A stretch of 64,000 nt of DNA from JBBQLG01 sp964251665. Lineage in GTDB: Bacteria; Bacteroidota; Bacteroidia; Cytophagales; Spirosomataceae. The translations under genes and the position numbers were made by a program. The stretch covers positions 1 through 64,000 of the forward strand of contig CAXUKO010000021.1 in NCBI GenBank assembly GCA_964251665.1, in the 5' to 3' direction. The notes under the pieces are model-generated. The model did not search any database, was not told the origin of the DNA, and was given only the letters and a program-made list of their open reading frames with translations. Below are positions 36,185 through 47,035 of the stretch, piece after piece (position 1 is the stretch's first letter; every line of letters starts with the position of its first letter).

Positions 36185-39100
36185 ATGGAACAGATATCCA
36201 AATTAAGTAGAGCGGCACAACGGCTACTGAATGGCCTGCTACTCCCGCTCTGGGTGCTGACGGTATTCAGCGCAACGGCCCTGGCACAAACCGGAACCGG
36301 TGGTCGGGTCAGCGGCCGGGTAATTGCTTCGGATAACAACGCGGGCTTGCCAGGCGTAAACGTATCGGTAAAAGGAACGTCTACCGGTACCGTTACCGAT
36401 GCCGAGGGCGCGTATAGCCTGACGGTGCCCGATGAGCAGGCTACGCTGGTATATTCGTTCATCGGCTATCTGACGCAGGAAGTAGCCGTCAGCCGCCGGA
36501 CCAGCATCGACATTTCGCTGGCCCCGGATACGAAGTCGCTGAACGAAGTGGTAGTCGTGGCGTATGGTACGCAGAAACGGGCCGACGTTACCGGCGCGGT
36601 CGCTACGATCAGTGCCGCCGAGATCAAAGACATTCCCGTGACGCAGTTTACCCAGAAGCTACAGGGCAAAACGCCGGGCGTACAGATTCTGCAAACCACC
36701 GGAACGCCCGGCGCGGGGCTGTCTATCCGGATTCGGGGAGCGGCTTCAATCAGCGGCAGCAGTCAGCCGCTTTACGTGGTCGATGGGTTTCCGATTGTGG
36801 GTGACATCAGCAACATCAACCCCGACGAGATCGAAGCGTTTTCAATCCTGAAAGATGCCTCTGCTACGGCTCTGTACGGCTCGCGGGCCTCGAACGGCGT
36901 GGTGCTGATTACGACCAGACGGGCGGCTAATGGCCGGTCAAGCATCAGTTTCAATGCGTATTATGGTGTGCAGCAGGTGCCCAAACGCGGCCGACCCGAC
37001 ATGATGAACGCCCAGGAGTTTGCGCAGTATGAGAATGAGGTGTATCAGGAGAAAATCCGGCTCGGGCAGGAAAAAACCATTCCTGTCGAGTACCAGAACC
37101 CGGCGCAGTACGCGGGCAAAGGCACCGACTGGTACGGCTTGCTGCTCCGCGATGCCCCCATTCAGAACTACAGCTTGTCGCTGACCAGCAGCAAGGATAA
37201 ACTCAGTACGGCCGCAACGGTGGGGTATCTGAGCCAGGATGGGGTGTTGCTGAACTCGAACTACAAGCGGTATTCGGTGCGGCTGAATTCGGACTATAAG
37301 GTGAACGACCGGGTAACGATTGGCGTCAATGTAGCGCCCAGCTACGCCACCAATAACACGCCCAATGCCGACGGAAATATTTTTGGCGGGGGGATTATTC
37401 AGAGCGCCATTGCTACCTCGCCCCTGGCCCCGGCCATCAACCCGGACGGGTCGCTGCCCCTTACGGCTACCTCACCCGGTTTGTTTCCGAATCCAAACTG
37501 GTATAACGTCGCTCAGATCGTTAAAAACAACACCCGCACCGGGCGTATTCTGTCCAATGCCTACGGAACGCTGGAACTGTTGAAAGGCCTGAGTTTCAAG
37601 TCGTCGATCAACATCGACTACACCAATCAGCAGTATAACAACTTCACGCCGTCCACCTCAGGCAGTCTGTTTTCGGCCCCGCCGATTCAGACTGGCGCTA
37701 CGCAGCAAAACAACGTTTTTTATTCCTGGCTAACGGAGAATACGCTGGCATACAAACGCAGTTTCGGCGCCCATAACCTGGACCTGCTGGCGGGGTATAC
37801 GGCTCAGAAATACCACCAGGATTACAGCACTATTTACGGCTATGGGTTTGCGAACGATAAAGTACAGACGCTGAATGCGGCTACGCAGTTCTCGCCCGGC
37901 TTCGACGTGCAGGAGTGGTCACTGGTGTCGTTTGTGTCGCGGCTGAACTACAATTACAAGGGAAAATACCTGCTGTCGGCGTCGTTCCGGCGCGATGGCT
38001 CGTCGCGGTTTGCGCCCAACACCAAGTACGGTAACTTCCCGGCGGTATCGGTCGGATGGAACGTATCGGATGAGCCGTTTCTGGCCCGGATACCCCTTAT
38101 TTCCAATCTGAAACTACGGGCGGGCTACGGACTGAACGGTAATTTCAACATTGGCAACTACGGCTACTTAGCCCGGACCGGCGCGACCAATTACCCCTTC
38201 AACAACGCACTGGCGAACGGAACCACCGTATCGAACATCGGCAATAATAACCTGAGCTGGGAAAAGTCGAATCAACTGGACATTGGGGCCGACCTGAGTA
38301 TCCTCAAGGGCCGAATTGGCTTTACCTACGACTATTTCTACAAGACCACCTCGAATATGCTGCTGAACGTGGGCGTTCCGTACGAATCGGGTTTTGGCAG
38401 CATCACCGATAACGTCGGGAAATTTGAATTCCGGGGCCATGAATTTGCCATCAGTACCCAGAATCTGACTGGTAAACTGCGGTGGAGTACCGACGCCAAC
38501 ATCACCTTCATTCGCAACAACGTGCTTAACCTGGGTCCGTATAGCCCGGCCCTGCCCCGGAGCGATGCCAACGGCCCCAACATCACGCAGATTGGCAGCC
38601 CGATTGGGTCATTCTATGGCTATAAATTCCTGGGTGTCTATAAAAATCAGGCCGATTTCGATGCCTCGCCGAAGTACCTGGGGAGTGATGCCCCGTCGAT
38701 GGTGGGCACGGTAAAATACGCCGATCTGAACGGCGACGGCGTGATTACGGTAGCCGACAAAACGATTATCGGCAATCCTAACCCCAAGTTTATGTTCGGG
38801 ATGACGAATAACCTGTCGTACGGCAATGTCGATTTCAGCGTGGTCATTGCCGGGCAATACGGCAACGACATCATGAACCGGACGCTGGAGTACATTCAGA
38901 ACTTAGACGGCGTGTTCAACGTGACCAAAGACGTGGCCCACCGCTGGAAATCGGAGCAGGACCCCGGCGACGGCATTCACCCGCGGGCGGTGGTCAGCAC
39001 CGGACTGGCCCGGACCACCAACTCGCGCTGGGTAACGAGTGGCAGCTACCTGACCATCAAAAACATCACGCTGGGGTATACTGTGCCGCTGCCCGCCAAC

Positions 39101-39295
39101 AACTACATCCGCAGCATTCGGGCCTATGGCAGTGTGCAGCAGGCCTACGTATTCACGAAATACAAAGGAGCCAACCCGGAAGTGAATGACAATGGGACCA
39201 ACAATGGGATGAATGCGCTGGTGCAGGGTATCGACTACACCTCCTATCCGGTACCGCGCACCCTTAGTTTTGGGGTTAACATGAATCTGAAATGA
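36185..39295 (+). CDS. SusC/RagA-type TonB-dependent outer-membrane transporter
   Basis: A 1036-residue protein with a signal peptide (about 13-35, ATALAQTG). It has no STN domain, unlike the SusC at 28036-31491, so it should not need FecR signalling. The carboxypeptidase-like domain (VSGRVIASDNNAGLPGVNVS), plug (EVVVVAYGTQKRADVTGAVA, GAGLSIRIRGAASISGSSQP) and barrel (ending YPVPRTLSFGVNMNLK) are all complete. It imports oligosaccharides with the SusD behind it (36 bp). It follows the isomerase gene by 62 bp. Confidence 0.94.
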   Translation: MEQISKLSRAAQRLLNGLLLPLWVLTVFSATALAQTGTGGRVSGRVIASDNNAGLPGVNVSVKGTSTGTVTDAEGAYSLTVPDEQATLVYSFIGYLTQEVAVSRRTSIDISLAPDTKSLNEVVVVAYGTQKRADVTGAVATISAAEIKDIPVTQFTQKLQGKTPGVQILQTTGTPGAGLSIRIRGAASISGSSQPLYVVDGFPIVGDISNINPDEIEAFSILKDASATALYGSRASNGVVLITTRRAANGRSSISFNAYYGVQQVPKRGRPDMMNAQEFAQYENEVYQEKIRLGQEKTIPVEYQNPAQYAGKGTDWYGLLLRDAPIQNYSLSLTSSKDKLSTAATVGYLSQDGVLLNSNYKRYSVRLNSDYKVNDRVTIGVNVAPSYATNNTPNADGNIFGGGIIQSAIATSPLAPAINPDGSLPLTATSPGLFPNPNWYNVAQIVKNNTRTGRILSNAYGTLELLKGLSFKSSINIDYTNQQYNNFTPSTSGSLFSAPPIQTGATQQNNVFYSWLTENTLAYKRSFGAHNLDLLAGYTAQKYHQDYSTIYGYGFANDKVQTLNAATQFSPGFDVQEWSLVSFVSRLNYNYKGKYLLSASFRRDGSSRFAPNTKYGNFPAVSVGWNVSDEPFLARIPLISNLKLRAGYGLNGNFNIGNYGYLARTGATNYPFNNALANGTTVSNIGNNNLSWEKSNQLDIGADLSILKGRIGFTYDYFYKTTSNMLLNVGVPYESGFGSITDNVGKFEFRGHEFAISTQNLTGKLRWSTDANITFIRNNVLNLGPYSPALPRSDANGPNITQIGSPIGSFYGYKFLGVYKNQADFDASPKYLGSDAPSMVGTVKYADLNGDGVITVADKTIIGNPNPKFMFGMTNNLSYGNVDFSVVIAGQYGNDIMNRTLEYIQNLDGVFNVTKDVAHRWKSEQDPGDGIHPRAVVSTGLARTTNSRWVTSGSYLTIKNITLGYTVPLPANNYIRSIRAYGSVQQAYVFTKYKGANPEVNDNGTNNGMNALVQGIDYTSYPVPRTLSFGVNMNLK

Positions 39296-39330
39296 ACCTT
39301 CGCCCGGTTAATTCATAACGCTTTACTACC

Positions 39331-40800
39331 ATGAACACAAAATTATTCATAGCGGTGCTGGTGCTTTTTGCGGCCAGTTCATGCAGCAAATCCTTTCTGG
39401 AACTGACACCCCAGACCAGCGTTTCGGAAGCCAGTTTCTTTATCACGGAAGATGATTACACCAAAGCCGTCACGGGCGCCTACCGGCCCCTCCAGGCGTT
39501 GTATTCAGACGCGTATGTGATGGGCGAAATGCGGTCCGACAACACCTACTATCTGTTTAACACCAGCAACCGGGGCGGGCAGATTGTGGAGAAGGAGAAC
39601 ATCAATACGTTCACTGATGTCGCCACCAATCGCTATCCGTATAACAAATACGTCAACGACTACTCGGGCATTGCCAAAACCAATGCCGTGCTCCAGCGTA
39701 TCGACGCAGCCACGATCAGCGCTGCCGCTAAAAGCAATTTAAAGGGGCAGGCGGAGTTTCTGCGAGCGTTCTATTATTTCGATCTGGTGCAGTATTTCGG
39801 GGCGGTGCCGCTGCATCTGAAAGAAGTCGCGACGGTGGGCGACGCGGCTTTGCCCCGTTCGTCGGTGGCCGATGTCTATAAACAGATTATTGCCGATGCC
39901 ACCGATGCCGCTGCGTTGCTGCCTGCTGCTCAGACCGTAAAAGGGCAGGCCACGCAGGGTGCCGCCAAAATGTTGCTGGGCTACGTCTACATGACGCTGA
40001 AACAGTATCCCGATGCCGAAAAAGTCTTGAAAGACGTAACCGGCCTGGGCTACAGCCTGCTGCCCAACTACGCGGATGTGTTCGATCCGGCTAACAAAAA
40101 CAGCGTTGAGTCGGTCTTCGAGGTGCAGTATCTTCAGGGAACGCAGGGCCTGCAAAGTAACTTCGCGTATCAGTTTGCGCCGGGGGTGACTGATACCAAA
40201 ACCATTACCGGCGTGTCGGGCAACAGCCAGAATCTGGGCGACTGGAATATTCCCACCGCCGATTTGATTGCGGCCTACGAACCCGGTGATAAACGCAAAG
40301 CAGCTTCTATTGCCACGGGCTACACCACGCCGACGGGTGTGTTTGTGGCGCAGCCCTTCGTAATCAAATACCTGCATCCACACGCCCAGTTCAATAACAC
40401 AAACGATGACTGGCCCGTGTATCGCTACGCCGATGCGCTGTTGCTGCTGGCCGAATGCCTGAACGAAGAGGCCAAATCGGGTGAGGCCATTCCGCTGCTG
40501 AATCAGGTGCGGACGCGGGCCGGGCTGGCCGCGACAACGGCAACCACACAAACGGCCCTGCGCGATGCCCTCGCCAAAGAGCGCCGGGTCGAACTGGCCT
40601 TCGAGAATCACCGCTGGCTCGATCTGGTCCGCACCGGTCAGGCCATTCCGGTGCTGACCGCCTACGGAGCGAAGCAGCAGGCCATCCGGCCCTATCTGAC
40701 CCCGGGTGTGTATACCATAACGGAAAACCGGCTAATCTTTCCTATTCCACAGAATGAGCTGTTAATCAATAAATTACTGACGCAAAATCCGGGATATTGA
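39331..40800 (+). CDS. SusD/RagB-family glycan-binding lipoprotein
   Basis: A 489-residue protein with a lipoprotein signal (LVLFAASSC, cysteine at 18). SusD features are present throughout: SFFITEDDYTKAVTGAYRPL, GQAEFLRAFYYFDLVQYFGAVPL (in parts), GAAKMLLGYVYMTLKQYPDAEK, YADALLLLAECLNEEA, ERRVELAFENHRWLDLVRTG and the end FPIPQNELLINKLLTQNPGY. It caps the SusC barrel and binds the glycan at the cell surface. It is intact, unlike the SusD in the neighbouring locus. A hairpin lies just behind it. Confidence 0.94.
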   Translation: MNTKLFIAVLVLFAASSCSKSFLELTPQTSVSEASFFITEDDYTKAVTGAYRPLQALYSDAYVMGEMRSDNTYYLFNTSNRGGQIVEKENINTFTDVATNRYPYNKYVNDYSGIAKTNAVLQRIDAATISAAAKSNLKGQAEFLRAFYYFDLVQYFGAVPLHLKEVATVGDAALPRSSVADVYKQIIADATDAAALLPAAQTVKGQATQGAAKMLLGYVYMTLKQYPDAEKVLKDVTGLGYSLLPNYADVFDPANKNSVESVFEVQYLQGTQGLQSNFAYQFAPGVTDTKTITGVSGNSQNLGDWNIPTADLIAAYEPGDKRKAASIATGYTTPTGVFVAQPFVIKYLHPHAQFNNTNDDWPVYRYADALLLLAECLNEEAKSGEAIPLLNQVRTRAGLAATTATTQTALRDALAKERRVELAFENHRWLDLVRTGQAIPVLTAYGAKQQAIRPYLTPGVYTITENRLIFPIPQNELLINKLLTQNPGY

Positions 40801-40813
40801 TAAAGCAGCCATG

Positions 40814-40868
40814 CACTGGTTATGGGGTATCATCACGATTAACGATGATTGACAACCCATGACCAGTG
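40814..40868 (+). terminator. Stem-loop between SusD and the glycosidase genes
   Basis: The arms at 40814-40827 and 40855-40868 pair at 12 of 14 positions (core CACTGGT/ACCAGTG). A second inner pairing, ATCATC with GATGAT, lies in the loop. There is no T-tract, so it may be a processing site or attenuator that lowers expression of the downstream hydrolases rather than a full terminator. Confidence 0.5.
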
Positions 40869-40897
40869 CCTAACCGCTCTTAAAGTTCACACACAGC

Positions 40898-43408
40898 ATG
40901 ACCCACAGACGTACGCCCTGCATTGCCCTTATCCTGCTGAGTACGGTAGCGTATCCCTTGGTAGCGCAGCCGGTGCCTGAACCGCCCCGCGATCTGTCGC
41001 TGGAGGCTGTGTTTCGCCATCCGCCCGAAGCGGCCAAACCGGGCGTATTGTGGATGTGGATGGGCGCAAACATGAGCAAGGCAGGCATTACAAAGGATCT
41101 GGAAGCCCTGAAAAAAGAGGGCTTCAACCGCACGACGATGTTCAGTCTGGCCGATGTGACAACGCCCTGGGCCTGCGACATTGGCAAAAGCCCCACGCCC
41201 GACCTTATCGCCTGGACCGAACCCTGGTGGCAACTGGTGCGCCATGCCGCCGAAGAGTCGAAGCGGCTGGGTATGGATTTCGGGATGTTTAACGGGCCCG
41301 GTTACGAATCCAGTGGTGGTGTCTGGATTACGCCGTAACTGTCCATGCAGGAAATTTGCTGGTCGCAGACGAAGGTTACGGGTCCTTCAAAAACACCCCT
41401 TGCGCTGGCCCGGCCAACGGTAAACCCCCGGGGCCACACGCCCTATCCGGTCTACAACCCGAACACCGGCCTGGTGGAGAAACCCGAAATTGCAGCCCGG
41501 AAAACGTATTATAAAGACATTGCCGTACTGGCCCTGCCCGCTGCCGGGCCGGTTACTACGGCTGATGCCATTGACCTGACGGGCCGGATGCAGCCCAATG
41601 GACAACTGGATTGGGATGCTCCCGCTGGTGACTGGATCATTTATCGCTTTGGCCACACCACCACCGGAACGCTGATTCAGCCCGCCCAGTGGAAAGCGGC
41701 CGGGCTGGAGTGCGATAAAATGAGTCAGCAGGCCGTCGATTTTCACATCGATCACGTCATCGGCGAAATCCAGAAACACCTCGGCGACCTGATTGGTACC
41801 GGTTTTACGCATGTCCATTTCGACAGCTACGAAGCGGGCACGCCAAGCTGGACCCCAACCATGCGCGACGAATTCAGGGGCCGCCGGGGCTATGACCCCC
41901 TGCCCTGGCTGGTGTCGTTTGCCGGTCGGCGGATGGGTAGTCAGGCCGATTCAGGTAAATTCAGGCAGGATTTTGAGGCCACTATCAAAGACCTCCACCG
42001 GGATATTTATTTCACGACGCTTTCCAAAAAGCTGAAGGCGGCTCACCTGACGTTTTTGAGTGAACCCTACGGTGGCCCCTGGCGGCAGGATGAGGTCATG
42101 CCGCTGGTGCATAACGTGATGACCGAGTTCTGGACGCATGGCGGCCGGTACGACCCCTACGAACTGGACCCAACGGTGGCCGCTCTGCGAAAATCGGGTC
42201 AGAATATTGTGGAAGCCGAGGCCTTTACGGGCGATGCCAAAGACAGTCAGTGGAGCGAAACTCCAGCCTGGCTCAAACCCATCGGCGATGCGGCTTTCTG
42301 CGCCGGGGTCAACCGGATGGTCCTCCACCGGTTTGTGCAGCAACCCTGGGATGACCGGTACAAACCCGGCGCCACCATGGGCCGGTGGGGCACCCATTTC
42401 GACCGTACCCAAACCTGGTGGGAGCCCGGCAAAGCACTGGTCGCGTACTGGCAGCGCTGTCAGGCCCTGCTGCAATGGGGGCGCATTGCCGAACCCGCAG
42501 CCAACGATTTCAGCGTGGCTGCGACCAGCGGTAAGGTGGTGATCAGGCAGATTCACCGCCACAAGGACACAACCGATCTGTATTTCGTGGCCAATACGGC
42601 CCGTACGGCCGGCTCAGCCACCTGTCTGTTTAAAGTAACGGGCAGGCAGCCCGAACTATGGGACCCGGTCACGGGAAGCAGGCGGCCATTGACGCGGTAT
42701 GAGCAGGCAAATGGCGTGACCGCGATCCCGCTTGAGTTCGCCGAAGCGCAGAGTTTCTTTGTCATCTTCCGAAATCCGATAACAACATCAGCCGCACCCA
42801 AAGCCAATTTCGCGGGCCTCAGGGAAGTCACCCAGCTTACCGGTGCCTGGCAGGTTCAATTTGATCCTCTCTGGGGTGGCCCGGCGAAACCGGTACCGTT
42901 TGCTACTCTTGAGGACTGGACAACCCGTTCCGAAGCGGGCATCAAATATTTCAGCGGCACGGCCATCTACCGGCAATCGTTTGCTATGACCCCGGCGCAA
43001 CTCGCTGCTAAGGGCGGGGATACCTACCTCGATTTAGGGGTTGTCAACCACATCGCCCGGGTAAGGCTTAACAACAAAGATCTCGGCGTTGTCTGGACGG
43101 CCCCGTGGCGCGTCCTGATTCCGAAGGGCCTGCTCAGGGCAACAGGCAATCAGATCGTTGTAGACGTCACGAACGTCTGGGCAAATCGGTTGATTGGCGA
43201 CGAACAGGAACCCGCCGATCAGGAATGGCTGCCGGGCCATCTGGACAAGAACAGTGGTTATCTGAAAGAATTTCCGGACTGGTTTCTGACCCGGCAGCCC
43301 CGCCCATCTAAGGGGCGGTACTGCTTCACCACCTGGAATTACTTCACGAAGGACTCTCCACTGGTACCGTCCGGCCTGTTAGGCCCGGTGCGGATTATGA
43401 GCGAATGA
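40898..43408 (+). pseudogene. GH106-type alpha-L-rhamnosidase interrupted by an in-frame stop
   Basis: The frame opens with a signal peptide (about 8-24, YPLVAQP), then LEAVFRHPPEAAKPGVLWMW and NMSKAGITKDLEALKKEGFN, as in GH106-type glycosyl hydrolases. A TAA at 41336-41338 stops it directly after GGVWITP. The same frame reads on without a shift: LSMQEICWSQTKVTG through a long catalytic region (FTHVHFDSYEAGTPSWT, FWTHGGRYDPYELDP) to a C-terminal galactose-binding-like domain ending LLGPVRIMSE. A single GAA-to-TAA change would explain it. Without read-through, neither piece should be a working enzyme. The next gene is a GH78 rhamnosidase, so substrate overlap is likely. Confidence 0.85.
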
Positions 43409-43473
43409 TGAGATGAAATGCATGGACGTTGTTTCGCTGTGTAACAACGCCAATAAACTATAAACCTGTCACT

Positions 43474-46284
43474 ATGCGATTCTTATTCACCCTGTTAATC
43501 GTAACAGGATTTGCTTCCGCGACTATCGCTCAATCGGTAACGCCTGTTGTCCTGCGCTGCGAATACGTCGAGAACCCGCTGGGCATCGAATCGCCCCGCC
43601 CCCGGCTGAGCTGGCAACTGCAATCGAAGCAGCGCAGCCAGCGGCAAACGGCTTACCGGGTGCTGGTTGCCGACTCGCCGGAAAAACTTCAGAACGAGCA
43701 GGGTACTTGCTGGGACTCGGGTAAACAAACCACCGACCAGTCTCTGCTGGTGCCGTATGGCGGCAACCCCCTGACAGCAGCCAGGCAGTATTTCTGGAAA
43801 GTAAAGGTTTGGGACAACGCCGGTCGGGCATCGGCCTGGAGCCCGGTGGCCTACTGGCGGATGGGCCTGCCAACCGCTGCCGACTGGGGACAGGCGCAGT
43901 GGATTGCCCTGGAAAGAATGGACACCGCAAAACGGATTGTTCCCGCCGTTGAGTTTGGCAACACCCTGGCCGATCAGCACAGTCGGCCTGATCTGGTGAC
44001 GGCTAAAAATGCCTTGCCCCAGTTCAGAAAAGAAGTCAGGGTGCAGAAACCGGTGAAGCGGGCAACGGCATTTATTTCGGGCCTGGGTCAGTTCGAACTA
44101 TTTCTGAATGGGGAGAAAGTCGGCGATCATGTTCTCGACCCCGGCTGGACCCAATACGATCAGGTAGCGCAGTACGTCACCTTCGATATGACCGGCCAGC
44201 TAAAAAACGGGGTCAATACAATTGGGGTCATGCTGGGCAACGGGTTTTATAACATTCCCAACGAGCGCTACAAAAAGATGGTACTGACTTACGGCTACCC
44301 TATGTTCATCGCCAGCATTCGGCTTGAGTACACCGACGGCAGCGCGGAAACTGTATCCAGCGATCAGACCTGGAAAGTGACCCAAAGCCCGATTACGTTC
44401 AGCAGCGTGTACGGCGGGGAAGACTACGACGCCATGCAGGAACAGACCGGCTGGATGAAGACTGGTTTCGACGACCGCCCGTGGAAATCACCGCTGGTGG
44501 TGCAGAACACCCTTCGCCTGTCGGCGCAGGAGCAGGAACCGATTAAAGTACACGAGACATTCACGGCGAAACAGGCAATAAGCCCCAAAAAGGGCGTTTG
44601 GGTCTATGATCTGGGCCAGAACTTTTCGGGTCTTCCGCAGCTGACCGTGATGGGGAAACGCGGAGCAAGCGTAAAACTCACTCCCGCTGAACTCCTCACC
44701 GACAGCAGTTTAGCCGATCAGCGAGCGGTGGGGCCGGTTGTTTTCTTCACCTACACGCTACGCGGCACCGGCCTGCGCGGCACCGGCCCGGAAACATGGC
44801 ATCCGCAATTCACCTACTACGGTTTCCGCTACGTGCAGGTAGAGGGAGCCGTACCCGCTGGCGAGCCCAACCCCGACAACCTGCCCGTTATTCAGGAAAT
44901 CAACGGGTTGCACACGCGCAATGCGGCCCGCCGGGTGGGATCGTTTACCAGTTCCAGCCCGCTTTTTAACCGCATTGATACGCTCATCGACTGGGGGATA
45001 AGAAGCAACATGGCCAGCGTTTTAACGGACTGCCCGCATCGCGAAAAACTGGGCTGGCTTGAACAGACACACCTGATGGGCGGCTCGATGCGCTACAACT
45101 ACGACATCGCCCGTTTCTACGCCAAAACAGTCCACGATATGCAGACGGCTCAGACACCGGAGGGCCTGATTCCCAGCATCGCACCCGAATATCCCCGGTT
45201 CCGGGGCGGTTTCCGCGATTCGCCCGAGTGGGGCAGCGCGGCCGTCATTCTGCCCTGGCACCTCTACCACTGGTATGGCGACCGGCAACTGCTCACGGAG
45301 AGCTACCCGATGATGCAGAAGTATGTTGCCTACCTCGGCAGCAAAGCCAAAGACAACATCCTCACGCACGGCCTCGGCGACTGGTACGACCTCGGCCCCA
45401 AACCGCTCGGCGTGTCGCAGCTAACCCCCAAAGGCATTACCGCCACGGCTACCTACTATTACGACCTGACCATTATGGCCCAAACCGCCCGGCTCCTTGG
45501 CCAAACCGCCGAAGCGAAGCAATACGACCAACTCGCGGCTACGGTAAAACAGGCTTTTAACGCCAGATATTACGATCCAAAAACGGCGCAGTACGGTACC
45601 GGTAGTCAGACGGCCAATGCAATGGCCCTGTACATGAACCTGGTAGAACCGCAGAACCGGGCGGCCGTATCGGCGAACCTGGTGGCAGACATCAAAGCCC
45701 GCAACAACAGCCTGACCGCAGGCGATGTCGGGTATCGTTACCTGCTGCTGGCACTGGGGCAGGCGGGTGCGTCGGAGGTGATTTTCGACATGAACAGCCG
45801 GACCGACGTACCCGGCTACGGCTATCAGCTGGCTAAGGGCGCTACCGCCCTGACCGAATCGTGGCAGGCCAACCCCGACGCGTCCAATAACCACCTGATG
45901 CTGGGGCATCTGATGGAGTGGTTCTACTCTGAACTGGCTGGTATTCAGGAAGCGGCTTCGTCGGTAGCGGGTAAAGAAATGGTCATTTATCCCAAATTAG
46001 TGGGCGATATTACGACCGTCGACGCCAGTTATGAATCACCGTATGGCCTGGTTGGCAGCCACTGGAAACGCGACGGTTCCCACACCGAACTAACCGTGAC
46101 GATACCGGTCAATACAACCGCGACGGTGTATGTTCCCGCCAATGATCCGGCTTCGGTAACGGAAAGCGGCACACCGGTCAGTCAGCAGAAAGGCCTTCAG
46201 TTCGTTCGCCGGGAGAAAGGCTATGCTGTTTTCAACGTGGGCTCAGGAACATACCAGTTCAGTTCGCCGTCGGCACCACGCTGA
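43474..46284 (+). CDS. GH78 alpha-L-rhamnosidase
   Basis: A 936-residue exported enzyme. The ATG at 43474 gives a clear signal peptide (FLFTLLIVTGFASATIAQS). It has an N-terminal fibronectin-like domain (RCEYVENPLGIESPRPRLSW), a carbohydrate-binding-like N domain (ATAFISGLGQFELFLNGEKVGD, in parts), and the (alpha/alpha)6 catalytic domain with TDCPHREKLGWLEQTHLMGG (in parts). In GH78 the DCPHRE(K/R)xGW stretch holds the catalytic acid region. A C-terminal beta domain closes it. It removes terminal alpha-L-rhamnose, for example from pectin or plant glycosides. It is the last gene of the AraC-isomerase-SusCD locus. Confidence 0.93.
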   Translation: MRFLFTLLIVTGFASATIAQSVTPVVLRCEYVENPLGIESPRPRLSWQLQSKQRSQRQTAYRVLVADSPEKLQNEQGTCWDSGKQTTDQSLLVPYGGNPLTAARQYFWKVKVWDNAGRASAWSPVAYWRMGLPTAADWGQAQWIALERMDTAKRIVPAVEFGNTLADQHSRPDLVTAKNALPQFRKEVRVQKPVKRATAFISGLGQFELFLNGEKVGDHVLDPGWTQYDQVAQYVTFDMTGQLKNGVNTIGVMLGNGFYNIPNERYKKMVLTYGYPMFIASIRLEYTDGSAETVSSDQTWKVTQSPITFSSVYGGEDYDAMQEQTGWMKTGFDDRPWKSPLVVQNTLRLSAQEQEPIKVHETFTAKQAISPKKGVWVYDLGQNFSGLPQLTVMGKRGASVKLTPAELLTDSSLADQRAVGPVVFFTYTLRGTGLRGTGPETWHPQFTYYGFRYVQVEGAVPAGEPNPDNLPVIQEINGLHTRNAARRVGSFTSSSPLFNRIDTLIDWGIRSNMASVLTDCPHREKLGWLEQTHLMGGSMRYNYDIARFYAKTVHDMQTAQTPEGLIPSIAPEYPRFRGGFRDSPEWGSAAVILPWHLYHWYGDRQLLTESYPMMQKYVAYLGSKAKDNILTHGLGDWYDLGPKPLGVSQLTPKGITATATYYYDLTIMAQTARLLGQTAEAKQYDQLAATVKQAFNARYYDPKTAQYGTGSQTANAMALYMNLVEPQNRAAVSANLVADIKARNNSLTAGDVGYRYLLLALGQAGASEVIFDMNSRTDVPGYGYQLAKGATALTESWQANPDASNNHLMLGHLMEWFYSELAGIQEAASSVAGKEMVIYPKLVGDITTVDASYESPYGLVGSHWKRDGSHTELTVTIPVNTTATVYVPANDPASVTESGTPVSQQKGLQFVRREKGYAVFNVGSGTYQFSSPSAPR

Positions 46285-46322
46285 AATCGCCAACGGGTCC
46301 GGTTTCCAGCCGCAGCACTACC

Positions 46323-46583
46323 CTATGCCCTGCATTTTTTGTTAACCGGTGGCTGGCTCCGCTCGATCACCTGGCGCACGGCCCGCGCAAAAGCGGCTTT
46401 ATCAGAACTCCGGTACTGGTCGGCCTGCCGGGCTTTAGAGGGCGGACTGAAGGTGAGACTGGTCCGTTGGCAGGCACCCCAAAGTTCGGGGTTAAGCTTG
46501 ATCCGGTGTCGGCGCAGGGGCGTATCGACACCAAACCACAGACTGATAATATTACTGACAGTAGGCTTTATGGACGTACTCAT
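46323..46583 (-). CDS. Small hypothetical protein
   Basis: An 86-residue frame, basic and without a signal peptide or membrane segment. It contains NIISLWFGVDTPLRRHRIKL and AAFARAVRQVIERSQPP, which read like real protein, while the opposite frame at the same place is arginine/tryptophan-rich noise. I do not recognise the family. It lies between the GH78 gene and a small secreted protein gene. Support is modest. Confidence 0.4.
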   Translation of the reverse strand: MSTSIKPTVSNIISLWFGVDTPLRRHRIKLNPELWGACQRTSLTFSPPSKARQADQYRSSDKAAFARAVRQVIERSQPPVNKKCRA

Positions 46584-46627
46584 GACTGAACTGGTTATGA
46601 GGTGGGAAACTATTCAGGGCGGAGAAT

Positions 46628-47035
46628 TTAGTTGACAGCAACCAGGCGGCTGCTCTCGACGGGTTGCTGAGTGGCCAGCGTCAGGGCATGGGTAGTGGTC
46701 TCGGCCCCGTTGGTGATCACTACCTGATAAGCACCGTCGGGCAAACCACTCAGGTCGAGCCGCAGCCGGGCTGCCTGTTGATCTTTGCCGATCCGTTGGG
46801 CAAAGCACTCTTTACCCGCACTGTTAGTCAGCCGGATCACGACGGCCCCGCCGGTTTCTTTGTCTAAAGCGATGTTGAGTTTACCCCCGGCGGTTGTGTA
46901 GATGCTGGTCTTGTAGGCGGCTGTCACCGCCGGGCGGGTTGGCCGGTCAGTCGACGGAGTGGCAGCCAGTGAGGTAGTGACGGTAACTAAGCTGAACGAA
47001 AGGGCAACGAGCAGGGGTTGAATGAGCGTTTTCAT
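46628..47035 (-). CDS. Small secreted protein with C-terminal beta-sandwich
   Basis: A 135-residue protein with a signal peptide (about 1-24, ending TSLAATP). The mature part has KLNIALDKETGGAVVIRLTN, LRLDLSGLPDGAYQVVITNG and THALTLA. These resemble the Ig-like fold seen in DUF3244 proteins and type IX sorting domains, but the final stretch lacks a clear sorting signal. The role is unknown. Similar small proteins are common in Spirosoma-like genomes. Confidence 0.7.
   Translation of the reverse strand: MKTLIQPLLVALSFSLVTVTTSLAATPSTDRPTRPAVTAAYKTSIYTTAGGKLNIALDKETGGAVVIRLTNSAGKECFAQRIGKDQQAARLRLDLSGLPDGAYQVVITNGAETTTHALTLATQQPVESSRLVAVN

Noticed and set aside
39739..40611. A 290-codon minus-strand frame inside the second SusD gene
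   Set aside because: Antisense shadow without domains; the plus-strand SusD is complete.
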